A stretch of 64,000 bases of DNA from Paralysiella testudinis (GTDB lineage: Bacteria; Pseudomonadota; Gammaproteobacteria; Burkholderiales; Neisseriaceae), in the NCBI RefSeq assembly GCF_016894345.1, contig NZ_CP069798.1, forward strand, positions 1,323,385-1,387,384, given 5' to 3'. Positions within the stretch are counted from its first letter, which is position 1; each line of letters opens with the position of its first letter. A program made the position numbers and the translations under genes. This document shows, piece by piece, positions 19,172 to 27,248 of this stretch. Below the pieces are notes generated by a model. The model did not search any database. It saw only the letters and a list, made by a program, of their open reading frames with translations, and was not told the origin of the DNA.

Positions 19172-19502
19172 GGTGCTTTCCGAGAGATAAATTCGAACAG
19201 GCACGATGTTAGCATTAAAACATCGGCCAGCTCAAAACCCGCTTTCCGGCTGCCTGAAAAATTGAATCATTCATGTTGTTATAGGGTAGACGTAGAGTGC
19301 GCTGTGCGCACCGCCAGCAGCGTAAAGCATTGTGGTTCGGTAAGGGCGGTTTGTGTTTCAGGCAGCCTTGAAAAATCAGTATCTATAGTGAAATGAAGAA
19401 TAAAGTGATACAAGGCGCGAAGCCGCAGACAGTACAGGTAGTACGGCAAGGCACAGCAACGCCGTAGCGCTTTGTTATGCATTTCACTATATCTTTCGTT
19501 AA
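19172..19502. other. 331-base intergenic region
   Basis: No gene. Contains two DUS copies (near 19248 and 19360) and the Correia-like element at 19384-19491. Confidence 0.6.
19384..19491. mobile_element. Correia-like element with TATAGTGAAATG ends (copy E)
   Basis: A 108-base element starting TATAGTGAAATGAAGAATAA and ending GTTATGCATTTCACTATA, with the core 'CCGCAGACAGTACAGGTAGT'. It is almost identical, in inverted orientation, to the copy at 63304-63411 and of equal length. Confidence 0.8.
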
Positions 19503-20549
19503 TCAGGTTTTGAGCAACACATCCGCCGCCGCTTGGCCTTGAATCTGTGCGGTGGTCCATTTGCCGCCGTAGATGTGCAGCACATTGTCGATGCGCTCAA
19601 ACGCCCATTCGCGTTTGGCTTGGCTGGGGTTGGCGGCGGTTTTCAGCAGCGGGCGCACGCCGGAGAAGGTGGCGACGATGTCGGCGGCGTGCAATTCGGT
19701 GCGATGGTAGTGGTTGTGGGCAGCCAAGAGGTAATCGATTTCGGCGCTGCTGGCGTTTTCGGCGGCGGGATGTGCTTGGCGTACTTCGGTGGTGCCGATT
19801 AGGGTGCGGCCTTGGTAGGGCAGCACGAAGAAAATGCGTTGCTCGCCCGGCACCGGCAGCATCAGCGCTGCGGGGCAGGGGCGGTTGATAAACAGATGGC
19901 TGCCGCGCACCCAATCGATTTGATGCTCGGCGGCACCGGGCTGCTGGCGGCGCAAGTCCATTACCCACGGGCCGGCGGCGTTGACGATATGGTCGAATCC
20001 AGCCAGCTCGGCCAAGCTGTCTATGTGGTGCTGTGTTACCAATTCGGTGCCTAGAGCTTGGGTTTGCGCCAGCACCCATAAACCCAGCGCGTGGTCGTCC
20101 ATTTGCGCATCAAAAAAGCGGTAGGCGCCTTGCAGGCCGTTGGGGTTGAGGTCCGGATAGTGGCGCAGGGTGTCGGCGCTGCTTAGCCATCGTGCCGGTG
20201 CAAAGCCGCTGCCGCGTGCCAGCAGGTCATACAGTTTCAGGCCAATGCCCACTTGCCAGCGCGGGCGGCCGCTGTGGCGGTAGATGGGAAACAGCAAGGG
20301 CAGGGGATGGCATAAATGCGGCGCCTGTTGTAACCAAAAGCGGCGTGCCTGCAAGGCTTTGTGTACCAGAGAAAATTGACCGGTTTCCAAATAGCGCAGC
20401 CCGCCGTGAAGCAGTTTGGAAGAGGCGCGGCTGGTGTGGCTGATGGGGCTGTCTTGTTCAAACAGGGTAACTTGGTGGCCGCGTTGGCTTAAAGCCCAAG
20501 CGGTGCAGGTGCCGACAATGCCGGCGCCCACGATGGCAATCTTGCGCAT
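19503..20549 (-). CDS. Glycerol-3-phosphate dehydrogenase-like FAD oxidoreductase, short form
   Basis: The N-terminal 'KIAIVGAGIVGTCTAWALSQ' is the FAD-binding Rossmann fold. 'RASSKLLHGGLRYLETGQF' followed by 'LVHKALQARRFWL' and 'GIGLKLYDLLARG' are GlpD hallmarks, and 'GGKWTTAQIQG' closes the fold. At 348 residues it lacks the C-terminal helical domain (about 150 residues) of aerobic GlpD. It is the last gene of a minus-strand cluster with an ABC importer and two phosphodiesterases, which supports glycerol-3-phosphate as substrate and dihydroxyacetone phosphate as product. An electron acceptor is not evident. It is separated from the ATPase gene by 129 bases with a GC-rich hairpin. Confidence 0.78.
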   Translation of the reverse strand: MRKIAIVGAGIVGTCTAWALSQRGHQVTLFEQDSPISHTSRASSKLLHGGLRYLETGQFSLVHKALQARRFWLQQAPHLCHPLPLLFPIYRHSGRPRWQVGIGLKLYDLLARGSGFAPARWLSSADTLRHYPDLNPNGLQGAYRFFDAQMDDHALGLWVLAQTQALGTELVTQHHIDSLAELAGFDHIVNAAGPWVMDLRRQQPGAAEHQIDWVRGSHLFINRPCPAALMLPVPGEQRIFFVLPYQGRTLIGTTEVRQAHPAAENASSAEIDYLLAAHNHYHRTELHAADIVATFSGVRPLLKTAANPSQAKREWAFERIDNVLHIYGGKWTTAQIQGQAAADVLLKT

Positions 20550-20635
20550 GGCAAATAAGATCCGAGATGGGGTTGTGCGTGGGTTGAGTATTGGGTTTCA
20601 GGCAGCCTTTAAACAGCAGATATGATGCCCAAAAC

Positions 20636-20656
20636 GGGCGGGCATAAAGCCCGCCC
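20636..20656 (-). terminator. GC-rich hairpin between ABC ATPase and GlpD-like gene
   Basis: GGGCGGGC and GCCCGCCC pair around a 5-base loop. On the minus strand it is followed by a GTTTTGGG tail with a weak T-run. It may partly terminate the importer operon before the GlpD-like gene. Confidence 0.5.
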
Positions 20657-20678
20657 CTATGGTTTGGTATTGCCTTGG

Positions 20679-21674
20679 CTAATGTGCCGGTGCCAGCGCA
20701 ATCACGGCGGCGGCGGGGATGCTGAGAAATACCGCCATGCCTTCGCTCAAGGTGCTCAGTTGGCCGTGGTTGAGCACGTCTACGTTCAGCACGTCATCGT
20801 GCGCAGTGTGCACGCGGTAGCGCACCACGCTGCCCAAGAGGGTGCGGCTTTGGATGGTGCCGGGAATATCGCCGTTTTCCAAGCTGATTTGGATGGTTTC
20901 CGGGCGCACGGCTTGGGGGCTGTGGTGGCCGTTTTGCCGGAATACATGCAGGCTGCCCATATTGTAGTTGCCGATAAAACCGGCGGCAAATTCGCTGGCG
21001 GGGCGGCTGTAGAGCTCTTCCGGGCTAGTGTGTTGCTCGATGCGCCCTTGGTTGAGCAGCACCACTTGGTCAGACATGGCCAAGGCTTCTTCTTGGTCGT
21101 GGGTCACAAAAATGGTGGTGAGCTGCAATTCTTTTTGGATGTCGCGGATTTGGCTGCGCAGGCTTTTGCGGATGCGCGCATCCAGTGCGGATAGAGGCTC
21201 GTCCAGCAGCAGCAATTTGGGCTCCATCACCAGCCCGCGCGCCAAGGCCACGCGCTGTTTTTGGCCGCCGGATAAAGACGCCGGTTTTTGTTTGGCGCAG
21301 CTTTGCAGCTCCACCAATTCCAGCACTTTTTGCACTTTGGCGGCGCGCACATCGGCGGGCAGTTTTTTGATTTTCAGGCCGAATTCGATGTTTTCCACCA
21401 CATTCATATTGGGAAATAGGGCGTAGTGTTGGAACACCATGGCGATGTGGCGTTTTTGCGGGCGCAGATGGGTGATGTCGCTGCCGCCCAGCAAAATCTG
21501 GCCTTCGTCTAAGGTTTCTAGCCCGGCAATACAGCGCAAGAGGGTAGACTTGCCGCAGCCGGAAGGCCCCAGCAAGGTGAGCAGGCAGCCTTCGGGAATG
21601 TGGATGTTGAGGTGGTCTACCACCACCAGTGAGTCGAACGCTTTATAGGCATTTTTAATCACCAATTCGCTCAT
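20679..21674 (-). CDS. ABC transporter ATP-binding protein (PotA/FbpC/PhnT type)
   Basis: The ATPase of the importer encoded just upstream. It carries Walker A 'LGPSGCGKSTLL', Q-loop 'MVFQHYALFPNM', signature 'LSGGQKQRVALARG', Walker B 'LLLLDEPLSALD' and the H-loop 'FVTHDQEEALAM'. A C-terminal TOBE-like region (about 90 residues) marks the spermidine/iron/phosphonate importer class. The ATG at 21674 overlaps the permease stop as ATGA, with GGGAGA upstream, so translation is coupled. An ATG-less upstream extension of 8 residues is also open but less likely. The substrate is inferred from neighbours, not from this protein. Confidence 0.9.
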   Translation of the reverse strand: MSELVIKNAYKAFDSLVVVDHLNIHIPEGCLLTLLGPSGCGKSTLLRCIAGLETLDEGQILLGGSDITHLRPQKRHIAMVFQHYALFPNMNVVENIEFGLKIKKLPADVRAAKVQKVLELVELQSCAKQKPASLSGGQKQRVALARGLVMEPKLLLLDEPLSALDARIRKSLRSQIRDIQKELQLTTIFVTHDQEEALAMSDQVVLLNQGRIEQHTSPEELYSRPASEFAAGFIGNYNMGSLHVFRQNGHHSPQAVRPETIQISLENGDIPGTIQSRTLLGSVVRYRVHTAHDDVLNVDVLNHGQLSTLSEGMAVFLSIPAAAVIALAPAH

Positions 21675-22459
21675 GTTTTTTTCTCCCGGCTCAGCCAACT
21701 CACCAATAAGGTAATCAGCAGCATCACGATAAAGTAGGAAATCACCACCGCACTGCTCAAATGGCCGGAGCGGTTTTTCAAGCTGTAAAGGTATATTTGG
21801 ATGGTTTCCATATGGCCGCCGGAAAGAATGTTGATAAACACAAACTCACCGATCAAAAAGGCAATGGAGATAAAAAACGCCACCATCAAGCCGCGCTTTA
21901 AATTGGGCATCAGCACGCGCACAATGGTTTGCAGGCGGCTGGCGCCGAGCAGTGCCGAGGCTTCGAGCAAATCTTTAACGCCGATGGCGCGCAAGTTGTT
22001 ATCCAGCGAGCGGTACACAAACGGCAGCACAATGGTGAAATAACAGCCCACCATAATCAAAAATGTGCCGCTAAAGCTACTGAGCCAGCCGGAATAGAGC
22101 TGCATAATGCCCACCGAAGCCACCACCGGCGGCAGAGTGAAGGGCAGCACCAAAATGGGGTTGATCCATTTTTCCCATTTCGGGTGGCTGGTGTGCACCG
22201 CCATCAGCACCGGAAACACAATCACAATGCTCAATACCGCGGCCACGGTGCTCAGCAGCACCGAATAAAAGCTGGCTTTAAGAAAACGCGGGTTGGTCCA
22301 AGTGTCCACCATCCAACGCATGGTCCACGCTTCTGGCAGGATGGTGCGCGACCAGCTACTGGAGAGCGCATACATAAAGGTGGCGATTACCGGCACCAGC
22401 ATAATCAGCATCAGCACGGCCAGATAGGCATAATGTAAAGAACGGGTACGGGCGTGCAT
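21671..22459 (-). CDS. ABC transporter permease, second subunit
   Basis: A 262-residue inner-membrane protein with about six hydrophobic segments. The binding-protein-dependent transport motif is in 'EASALLGASRLQTIVRVLMPNL' (the EAA loop that contacts the ATPase). The N-terminal 'LAVLMLIMLVPVIATFMYAL' is the first helix. It starts 3 bases after the stop of the other permease gene, and its own stop overlaps the ATPase start. Closest in style to PhnV/PotC-type permeases. Confidence 0.88.
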   Translation of the reverse strand: MHARTRSLHYAYLAVLMLIMLVPVIATFMYALSSSWSRTILPEAWTMRWMVDTWTNPRFLKASFYSVLLSTVAAVLSIVIVFPVLMAVHTSHPKWEKWINPILVLPFTLPPVVASVGIMQLYSGWLSSFSGTFLIMVGCYFTIVLPFVYRSLDNNLRAIGVKDLLEASALLGASRLQTIVRVLMPNLKRGLMVAFFISIAFLIGEFVFINILSGGHMETIQIYLYSLKNRSGHLSSAVVISYFIVMLLITLLVSWLSREKKT

Positions 22460-22462
22460 GGT

Positions 22463-23335
22463 TTACTCCCGGTAGCGGCGCAGCAGGTATTGGTGAATCA
22501 GTGTCATCATCATCATCAGGCTCACCAGCACCAAAGCCAGCGCGGCGGCCATATTCGGCTCCAAGGTGAGGTTGCCTGCAATCAGCGAGGAGATGCGGAT
22601 GGGCAGGATGTTGAAGTTGCCGTTGGTGAGTGCATAAGCGGTGGCATACGCGCCCAAGGCATTGGCAAACAAGATGATAAAGGTGCCCAGCAGCGCCGGT
22701 GCCAGCACTGGAATAGCCACTTTGACAAAATAGCCGCGAAACGAAGAGCCAAGCAAAAAGGCGTTTTCCTGCCATTCAGGCTTCAATGATTCAATCGCCG
22801 GGTACAAGAGCAAAATCGCCAATGGAATTTGAAAATAAATATAGCTGATTAAAATGCCGCTATAGGAATACACATCCAGCGGCAGCTTGATGCCAAAGGC
22901 TTGGAACAGCAAGGTCACAACGCCCGCACTACCGAACACAATCATGATGGCAAAGGCCAGCGGCACGCCGCTGAAATTGCTCAACAGGCTGTTGATCAGC
23001 ACCAGCGCTTGGCCAAAGCGGGTTTCGCGGATGGCATACAGCGAATAAGCACCTTGAAAGCCCACCAATAAGCCGACCACGCTGCTAATCAAACTGAGCT
23101 TGAGCGAAATCATCATCGCCTGAAAATAAAACGCATTGGTGAATACGGCGCTTAAATTGGTAAGGCTGAATTGGCCGCTGTCGCTGCGAAAGGCATTGAT
23201 TACCACCCACGCCAGTGGCGCCAGCAAAAACAGGGTAACCAACAAAGCAAAGGGCATGGCGGCTACATAGGCGCCCAAGCCGAATTTGCGGCGGCGTGGC
23301 ACCGGATGTTGCTGGGCTGGTGCGGCGCTGCTCAT
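22463..23335 (-). CDS. ABC transporter permease, first subunit
   Basis: A 290-residue inner-membrane protein. The ATG at 23335 overlaps the stop of the upstream phosphodiesterase gene as ATGA, which fixes the start and implies translational coupling. About six membrane helices are visible, from 'MPFALLVTLFLLAPLAWVVI' to the final 'MAAALALVLVSLMMMMTLI'. The EAA-like loop is 'NAFLLGSSFRGYFVKVAIPV'. It pairs with the permease encoded next. Confidence 0.88.
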   Translation of the reverse strand: MSSAAPAQQHPVPRRRKFGLGAYVAAMPFALLVTLFLLAPLAWVVINAFRSDSGQFSLTNLSAVFTNAFYFQAMMISLKLSLISSVVGLLVGFQGAYSLYAIRETRFGQALVLINSLLSNFSGVPLAFAIMIVFGSAGVVTLLFQAFGIKLPLDVYSYSGILISYIYFQIPLAILLLYPAIESLKPEWQENAFLLGSSFRGYFVKVAIPVLAPALLGTFIILFANALGAYATAYALTNGNFNILPIRISSLIAGNLTLEPNMAAALALVLVSLMMMMTLIHQYLLRRYRE

Positions 23336-24138
23336 GCCAACAGCTCCGCGCATACGGGTTTGTCGTGCGCCACGCCGAGCAGCTGGCACACGGTGCCGCA
23401 AATATCGGTTTGGCGGATGGCGGCATCGGCCAGCGAAAAGGCGCTGCCAAAGGTGTAGAACGGTACTTGGCGCTCTTCGGGCAGAATGCCGCCGTGGCTG
23501 CGGTCGTTGTTCATGCCGTGGTCGGCAGTCACAATCACTTGGTAGCCGTCATCCAGCCAGGCTTGCAGGTAGCCTGACAGGGCAATATCGGCTTTGCGCG
23601 CGGCATTGCGGTAGGTGCTGCTGTCGTAGCCTGCTTGATGGCCGGCGTCGTCGATGTTCATCGGGTGCACCAGCATAAAGTGGGGTGCGTGGGTGCGGCG
23701 CAGGTGTTCGGCATCGTCGAACAAATGCGAATCGGGGTAGGCATCGTGGTAATAAAAATGGCCGTATTGAATCGGCAGTGCCGGGTTGGCGGTGTGGCGA
23801 TCGCTGGCGGCATTGAACGGCGCGTGGTTGTACAGCTCGCTCACCCAATGGTAAGCGGCGGCGGCGGTGGTGAGGCCGGCGGCGCGGGCGTAGTGGAAAA
23901 TGCTTTGCCCGTGGGATAAACGCACCACATTGTTGTGATAAATGCCGCTTTGCGCAGGCGGCACGCCGGTGAGCACGCATTCGTATAAGGGGCGCGACAT
24001 CGACGGCAATTCGCATTCCAAGGTATAAGCCCGCCCCAGCCCTTGTTGGCACAATGCTTGTGAATAGCCCATGCATTGCAGGCCGGTGGTGGCGTTTAGG
24101 CCGTCGAGCAGAACCAGAATAACTTTATGGGATGACAT
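23332..24138 (-). CDS. Alkaline-phosphatase-superfamily phosphodiesterase
   Basis: A 268-residue cytosolic enzyme (no signal peptide). Metal-site motifs of the nucleotide pyrophosphatase/phosphodiesterase group are in order: 'VILVLLDGLN' (Asp12), the nucleophile region 'LPSMSRPLYECVLTG' (Ser48 at the nucleophile position), 'HPMNIDDAGHQAG' and 'VTADHGMNNDRSHGG'. The family hydrolyses phosphodiesters or phosphonates. Its gene sits inside an ABC-importer operon, overlaps the permease start by ATGA and lies near a GDPD gene, so a glycerophosphodiester is a reasonable substrate; phosphonoacetate or 2-aminoethylphosphonate derivatives are alternatives. The start at 24138 is chosen by family alignment; no strong ribosome site is visible. 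Confidence 0.8.
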   Translation of the reverse strand: MSSHKVILVLLDGLNATTGLQCMGYSQALCQQGLGRAYTLECELPSMSRPLYECVLTGVPPAQSGIYHNNVVRLSHGQSIFHYARAAGLTTAAAAYHWVSELYNHAPFNAASDRHTANPALPIQYGHFYYHDAYPDSHLFDDAEHLRRTHAPHFMLVHPMNIDDAGHQAGYDSSTYRNAARKADIALSGYLQAWLDDGYQVIVTADHGMNNDRSHGGILPEERQVPFYTFGSAFSLADAAIRQTDICGTVCQLLGVAHDKPVCAELLA

Positions 24139-24232
24139 GATAAGGCTGCCTGAAATGGGTAGATAACGCACAGAAGTAAAAGCCCGGTAAAGCCGTTTTC
24201 AGGCAGCCTTGCCGGGCGGGTAATACGATTTA

Positions 24233-25342
24233 TTATTGATTAATCAACACTTTTTGCTGCCATAAAGACGGCAGTTCTTTAGATGACTTTTCCCATGCAG
24301 CGGCATCGGTTACCGGCTTGGCTTTGGCATACTGCGCTTGCGGCAACAGCTTTTTCTGTACGTCTTCCGGGATGGTCAGGTGCTCGAAGCGGATGGGGCG
24401 GGCATAGCCGCGCGCCAAGTTGAGCTGGCCTTTGTCGGAGAAGATAAACTCGCGCGTAAGCATGGCGGCATGCGGGTTTTTGGCGTATTTGTTGATGATG
24501 GTGGCGTAGCCGGAGGTGACTGAGCCATCGCTGGGAATCACCACCTCAAAGCGGTTGGTGTCGATTTGATCGCGGTAGTTCAAGCCGTTGAAGTCCCATA
24601 TCACCGCCACTTCCACTTCGCCTTTTTCCAAATTGGCTACCGAGGGGTCTACCATGGCCAAGCGTTTTTGCTTGGCCAGCTCGGCAAAGTAGTTTAATGC
24701 GGGGGTTAAATCGGCTTCGGTGCCGCCCAAGGCGTAGTTGGCGGCCAAGACGCCGTTGACGGCTTGGCTGGCGCTGGACACATCGCCTACGGTGATTTTA
24801 TAGGGCGAGTTTTTCAAATCCGCCCAGCTTTTGGGCACATCTTTAACGCGTTGCTTGTCGGCAATAAAGGCGATGGTGCCGGTGTAGGCAATCACCCAGT
24901 TGCCGTCTTTGTCTTTGGCCCAGTCGGGCACTTGATCCCAAGTGGTGGGTTTGTAGGGCTGTACCACGCCTTTGTCTACCGCAATCGGGCCGAAGGTGGC
25001 GCCCACATCGCCGATGTCGGCGGTGGCGTTGTCTTTTTCAGCGGCGAATTTGGCGATTTCTTGCGCCGAGCTCATGTCGGTGTCTTGGTGTGCCAAGCCG
25101 TATTCTTTTTGCAAATCGGCCCAGGTTTCCTGCCAGTTGGCCCAAGTATCGGGCATGCCCACGCTGTTGACACGGCCTTCGGCTTTGGCCTTGGCAATCA
25201 GCTCGTCCATGCTCAGTGCGGCAGCAGGTGGGGTGGAGGCGGCAGTGGTGGCGCTGGCGCTGGATTCGGCGGTTTGGCTTTGGCCGGAGCAGGCGGCCAA
25301 GGCAATCAACGGGGTGGCCATCAGTAAGTGAAAATAACGCAT
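24233..25342 (-). CDS. ABC transporter substrate-binding lipoprotein
   Basis: A 369-residue periplasmic binding protein with a lipobox (ALAAC, Cys18) and a Ser/Ala/Thr-rich linker. The mature part begins 'SMDELIAKAKAEGRVNSVGMPDTWANW', the pattern of the iron/thiamine/2-aminoethylphosphonate binding-protein class (SBP type 6). 'VIAYTGTIAFIADKQRVKDVPKSWADL' and 'SDGSVTSGYATIINKYAKN' support this. AGAGGT lies 8 bases before the ATG. It is the first gene of the importer operon, with a promoter candidate 135 bases upstream. The ligand is inferred (glycerophosphodiester or glycerol phosphate) from cluster content only. Confidence 0.85.
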   Translation of the reverse strand: MRYFHLLMATPLIALAACSGQSQTAESSASATTAASTPPAAALSMDELIAKAKAEGRVNSVGMPDTWANWQETWADLQKEYGLAHQDTDMSSAQEIAKFAAEKDNATADIGDVGATFGPIAVDKGVVQPYKPTTWDQVPDWAKDKDGNWVIAYTGTIAFIADKQRVKDVPKSWADLKNSPYKITVGDVSSASQAVNGVLAANYALGGTEADLTPALNYFAELAKQKRLAMVDPSVANLEKGEVEVAVIWDFNGLNYRDQIDTNRFEVVIPSDGSVTSGYATIINKYAKNPHAAMLTREFIFSDKGQLNLARGYARPIRFEHLTIPEDVQKKLLPQAQYAKAKPVTDAAAWEKSSKELPSLWQQKVLINQ

Positions 25343-25476
25343 GGTATTACCTCTAAAGTCAGATGTGAGTAAGGAGGATGCTGGCCGCAAGCGCAAAAGC
25401 CGTGGCGGTGTTGGTTTGTGGGCTTGGTGCCCGGTTGGCTTGCGGATGGCTGGGAAACAACAGCGAAAGCCTAGGC

Positions 25477-25506
25477 ATTAAAACGGGTTTATTGTTGTCT
25501 GGTCAA
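25477..25506 (-). promoter_or_regulatory. Candidate sigma-70 promoter for the importer operon
   Basis: On the minus strand TTGACC (25506-25501) and TTTAAT (25482-25477) are separated by 18 bases, pointing at the lipoprotein gene. The leader would be about 130 bases. Confidence 0.4.
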
Positions 25507-25632
25507 CCACAGCCGGGTATTTTGCAACAACAATATGTCAATTTGATGAATATCGCATTGCGGTATCCGCATTCATTCGGCATGCCGTTTGCGCTTAAAA
25601 TGCCGCCAATGTGATCGTGAAACCCACGCGGA

Positions 25633-26397
25633 TTATGGCTGCGCGCTGAAAACGCGGTCTACGGCGTCGGTAATCACGCCGTTCACGCCCCAATCAATCA
25701 GTTGTTGCGCGCGCGCCATATCGTTTACAGTCCACACCAGCACCGCATAACCGGCTGCCTGAAAAAAAGCGATGCGTTCGGCATCGGTGCCGCTGTCGGG
25801 CACATGCAGAGCCATGCAGTCGAGTGTTTGCAGTTGTGCCAGCAAAGATTCGTGGTCGGCAGGCCATTCTTCAATCAACAAGCCGCGTCGGCTATGGGGA
25901 AAGGCTGCCTGAAGCGCGGCCAAAGCCACGGTGGAAAAAGAAGAAAACAACGGCGGCAAAGCAGCATCTTGCCACAATTGATTGGCGGCTGCGCCCACCA
26001 ATTCGGCGGTTTCGGCATCGCGCCCGATGCAGGGCTTGATTTCGATATTGGCGGCCATGCCGTGGCTTAGACAGAAGTCGGCAATGTGCGCCAAGGTGGG
26101 AATGGTGGTGCCGGCAAAGGGTGGATGGCCCACGCTTACATCTACTGCAGTAAGTTCTGCCGCGCTCATTTCTTTGGCGATGCCGTTGCGCCCGGCGGTG
26201 CGTGGTAAGTCGTCGTCGTGCAGCAGCAGGGCGATGTTGTCGGCACTGAGCTTGACATCAAATTCGGCCATGCGAAAGCCGTGCTGATGGCCAATGACAA
26301 ACGCAGCCAAGGTGTTTTCCGGCGCCAGCGTGCCGCCGCCGCGATGGGCAATCCATAAGGGGTAGGGCCAGTGTGTGGGGCTGATCGGCGTTTGCAT
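25633..26397 (-). CDS. Glycerophosphodiester phosphodiesterase (cytosolic, UgpQ-like)
   Basis: Cleaves glycerophosphodiesters to glycerol-3-phosphate and an alcohol. The GDPD motifs are complete: 'IAHRGGGTLAPENTL' (His18, Arg19, Glu27), 'EFDVKL' (Glu45, Asp47), 'LLHDDDLPRT' (His60) and the later 'NIEIKPC'. The 254 residues carry no signal peptide, so the enzyme is cytosolic like UgpQ, needing an importer for its substrate. GAAGG precedes the ATG. It is upstream of the ABC importer genes on the same strand, about 290 bases away. Confidence 0.92.
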   Translation of the reverse strand: MQTPISPTHWPYPLWIAHRGGGTLAPENTLAAFVIGHQHGFRMAEFDVKLSADNIALLLHDDDLPRTAGRNGIAKEMSAAELTAVDVSVGHPPFAGTTIPTLAHIADFCLSHGMAANIEIKPCIGRDAETAELVGAAANQLWQDAALPPLFSSFSTVALAALQAAFPHSRRGLLIEEWPADHESLLAQLQTLDCMALHVPDSGTDAERIAFFQAAGYAVLVWTVNDMARAQQLIDWGVNGVITDAVDRVFSAQP

Positions 26398-26442
26398 TAA
26401 GTGTGCCTTCGTGTATTGGAAAGGGACGATAAAAACGATGTG

Positions 26443-26751
26443 ATACCAATTCTAAAAAATAACCTAACTGCGTTGGCTCGCCTTAGCGCAAAGCGAACGA
26501 CTTTGTAAGGCGCTAAAGCGCCAACAAACTCTGTTTCGTACTAGGTGTACTGTCTGTGGCTCAGCTCAAAGAGAGCGATTTACTACGGCGCTGAAGCACC
26601 AAGTAAATCAGCTCCGCCTTGTTATCTTATTTTTTATACCAATTCTACAAAATAACCTAACTGCGTTGGCTCGCCTTGCCGTACTACTTGTACTGTCTTC
26701 GGCTCGCCACCTTGTTATCTTATTTTGTAGAATTGGTATTAGAATTGGTAT
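26443..26751. mobile_element. Correia-like element with ATACCAATTC ends (copy B, outer)
   Basis: Left end ATACCAATTCTAAAAAATAA at 26443. The matching right end TTATTTTTTA...GAATTGGTAT is split by an inner copy (26636-26739). Joining the two halves restores an exact inverse of the left end. The interior has the long Correia core including the 'CAAAGCGAACGACTT' and 'AAAGAGAGCGATTT' arms. Confidence 0.8.
26636..26739. mobile_element. Correia-like element inserted in copy B (inner copy)
   Basis: About 104 bases, with ends ATACCAATTCTACAAAATAA and TTATTTTGTAGAATTGGTAT, exact inverses, and a short core 'GTACTACTTGTACTGTCTTCGG'. It sits at a TA inside the right terminal repeat of the outer element. 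Confidence 0.8.
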
Positions 26752-26786
26752 GAAATTATGAAATATAGATGTGAAATATATAATCA

Positions 26787-26816
26787 AGGCTGCCTGAAGT
26801 ATTTCAGGCAGCCTTG
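26787..26816 (-). terminator. Inverted DUS pair after the response regulator gene
   Basis: AAGGCTGCCTGAA and TTCAGGCAGCCTT form a hairpin with a 4-base loop, 24 bases beyond the stop of the regulator gene. Confidence 0.55.
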
Positions 26817-26839
26817 CCTATAAGCCACATCATTCTGGT

Positions 26840-27211
26840 TCAGCTGCGGCTTTTCTGCATCAATTTACCCAAAGCCAATGTTAATTGTTCATCGGTAAAC
26901 GGCTTGCAGATAAAACCTCGGGCACCATATTGGATGGCTTTTAGGCCGGTTACCCGATCCGACAGTGCCGATACCACCAAAATATTGGCACCGGCATTGA
27001 TGGCGCGGATGGCTTTGATGCACTCCAAGCCGTCTACTTTGGGCATGGTTAAATCCATGGTAACCAAATCAGGTTGGTGCTTTTTAAATAATTCAATGGC
27101 TTCTTCGCCATTGGTGGCGGTGGCCACCACGTCAATTGGCTGCTCTTGCAAGCAGCGCTCAATGCGGTTGCGGATAATATTGGAGTCGTCAACAATCATT
27201 AACTTAAACAT
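26840..27211 (-). CDS. CheY-like single-domain response regulator
   Basis: A 123-residue receiver domain with nothing attached. All receiver residues are present: Asp8/Asp9, phospho-acceptor Asp53 ('VTMDLTMPKVDG'), Ser81 ('VVSALS') and Lys103 ('CKPFT'). With no output domain it must act by protein contact, like CheY. It lies 37 bases downstream of the kinase gene on the same strand and is almost certainly its partner. No CheB, CheR, CheW or receptor gene is nearby, so this is not a complete chemotaxis operon. The target (for example a type IV pilus motor) is unknown. Confidence 0.9.
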   Translation of the reverse strand: MFKLMIVDDSNIIRNRIERCLQEQPIDVVATATNGEEAIELFKKHQPDLVTMDLTMPKVDGLECIKAIRAINAGANILVVSALSDRVTGLKAIQYGARGFICKPFTDEQLTLALGKLMQKSRS

Positions 27212-27248
27212 GTGAAAATACTTTCATTAATTTATTTTTAGATTTACT

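Larger units (their letters stand above)
26398..26839. other. 442-base intergenic region filled by nested Correia-like elements
   Basis: Apart from the two nested elements (26443-26751) and a DUS hairpin (26787-26816) I see no coding signal. Confidence 0.6.

Noticed and set aside
25378..25614. 78-codon plus-strand frame with a hydrophobic start in the gap before the GDPD gene
   Set aside because: No ribosome site, no similarity to any family I know, and it overlaps the promoter region of the importer operon.
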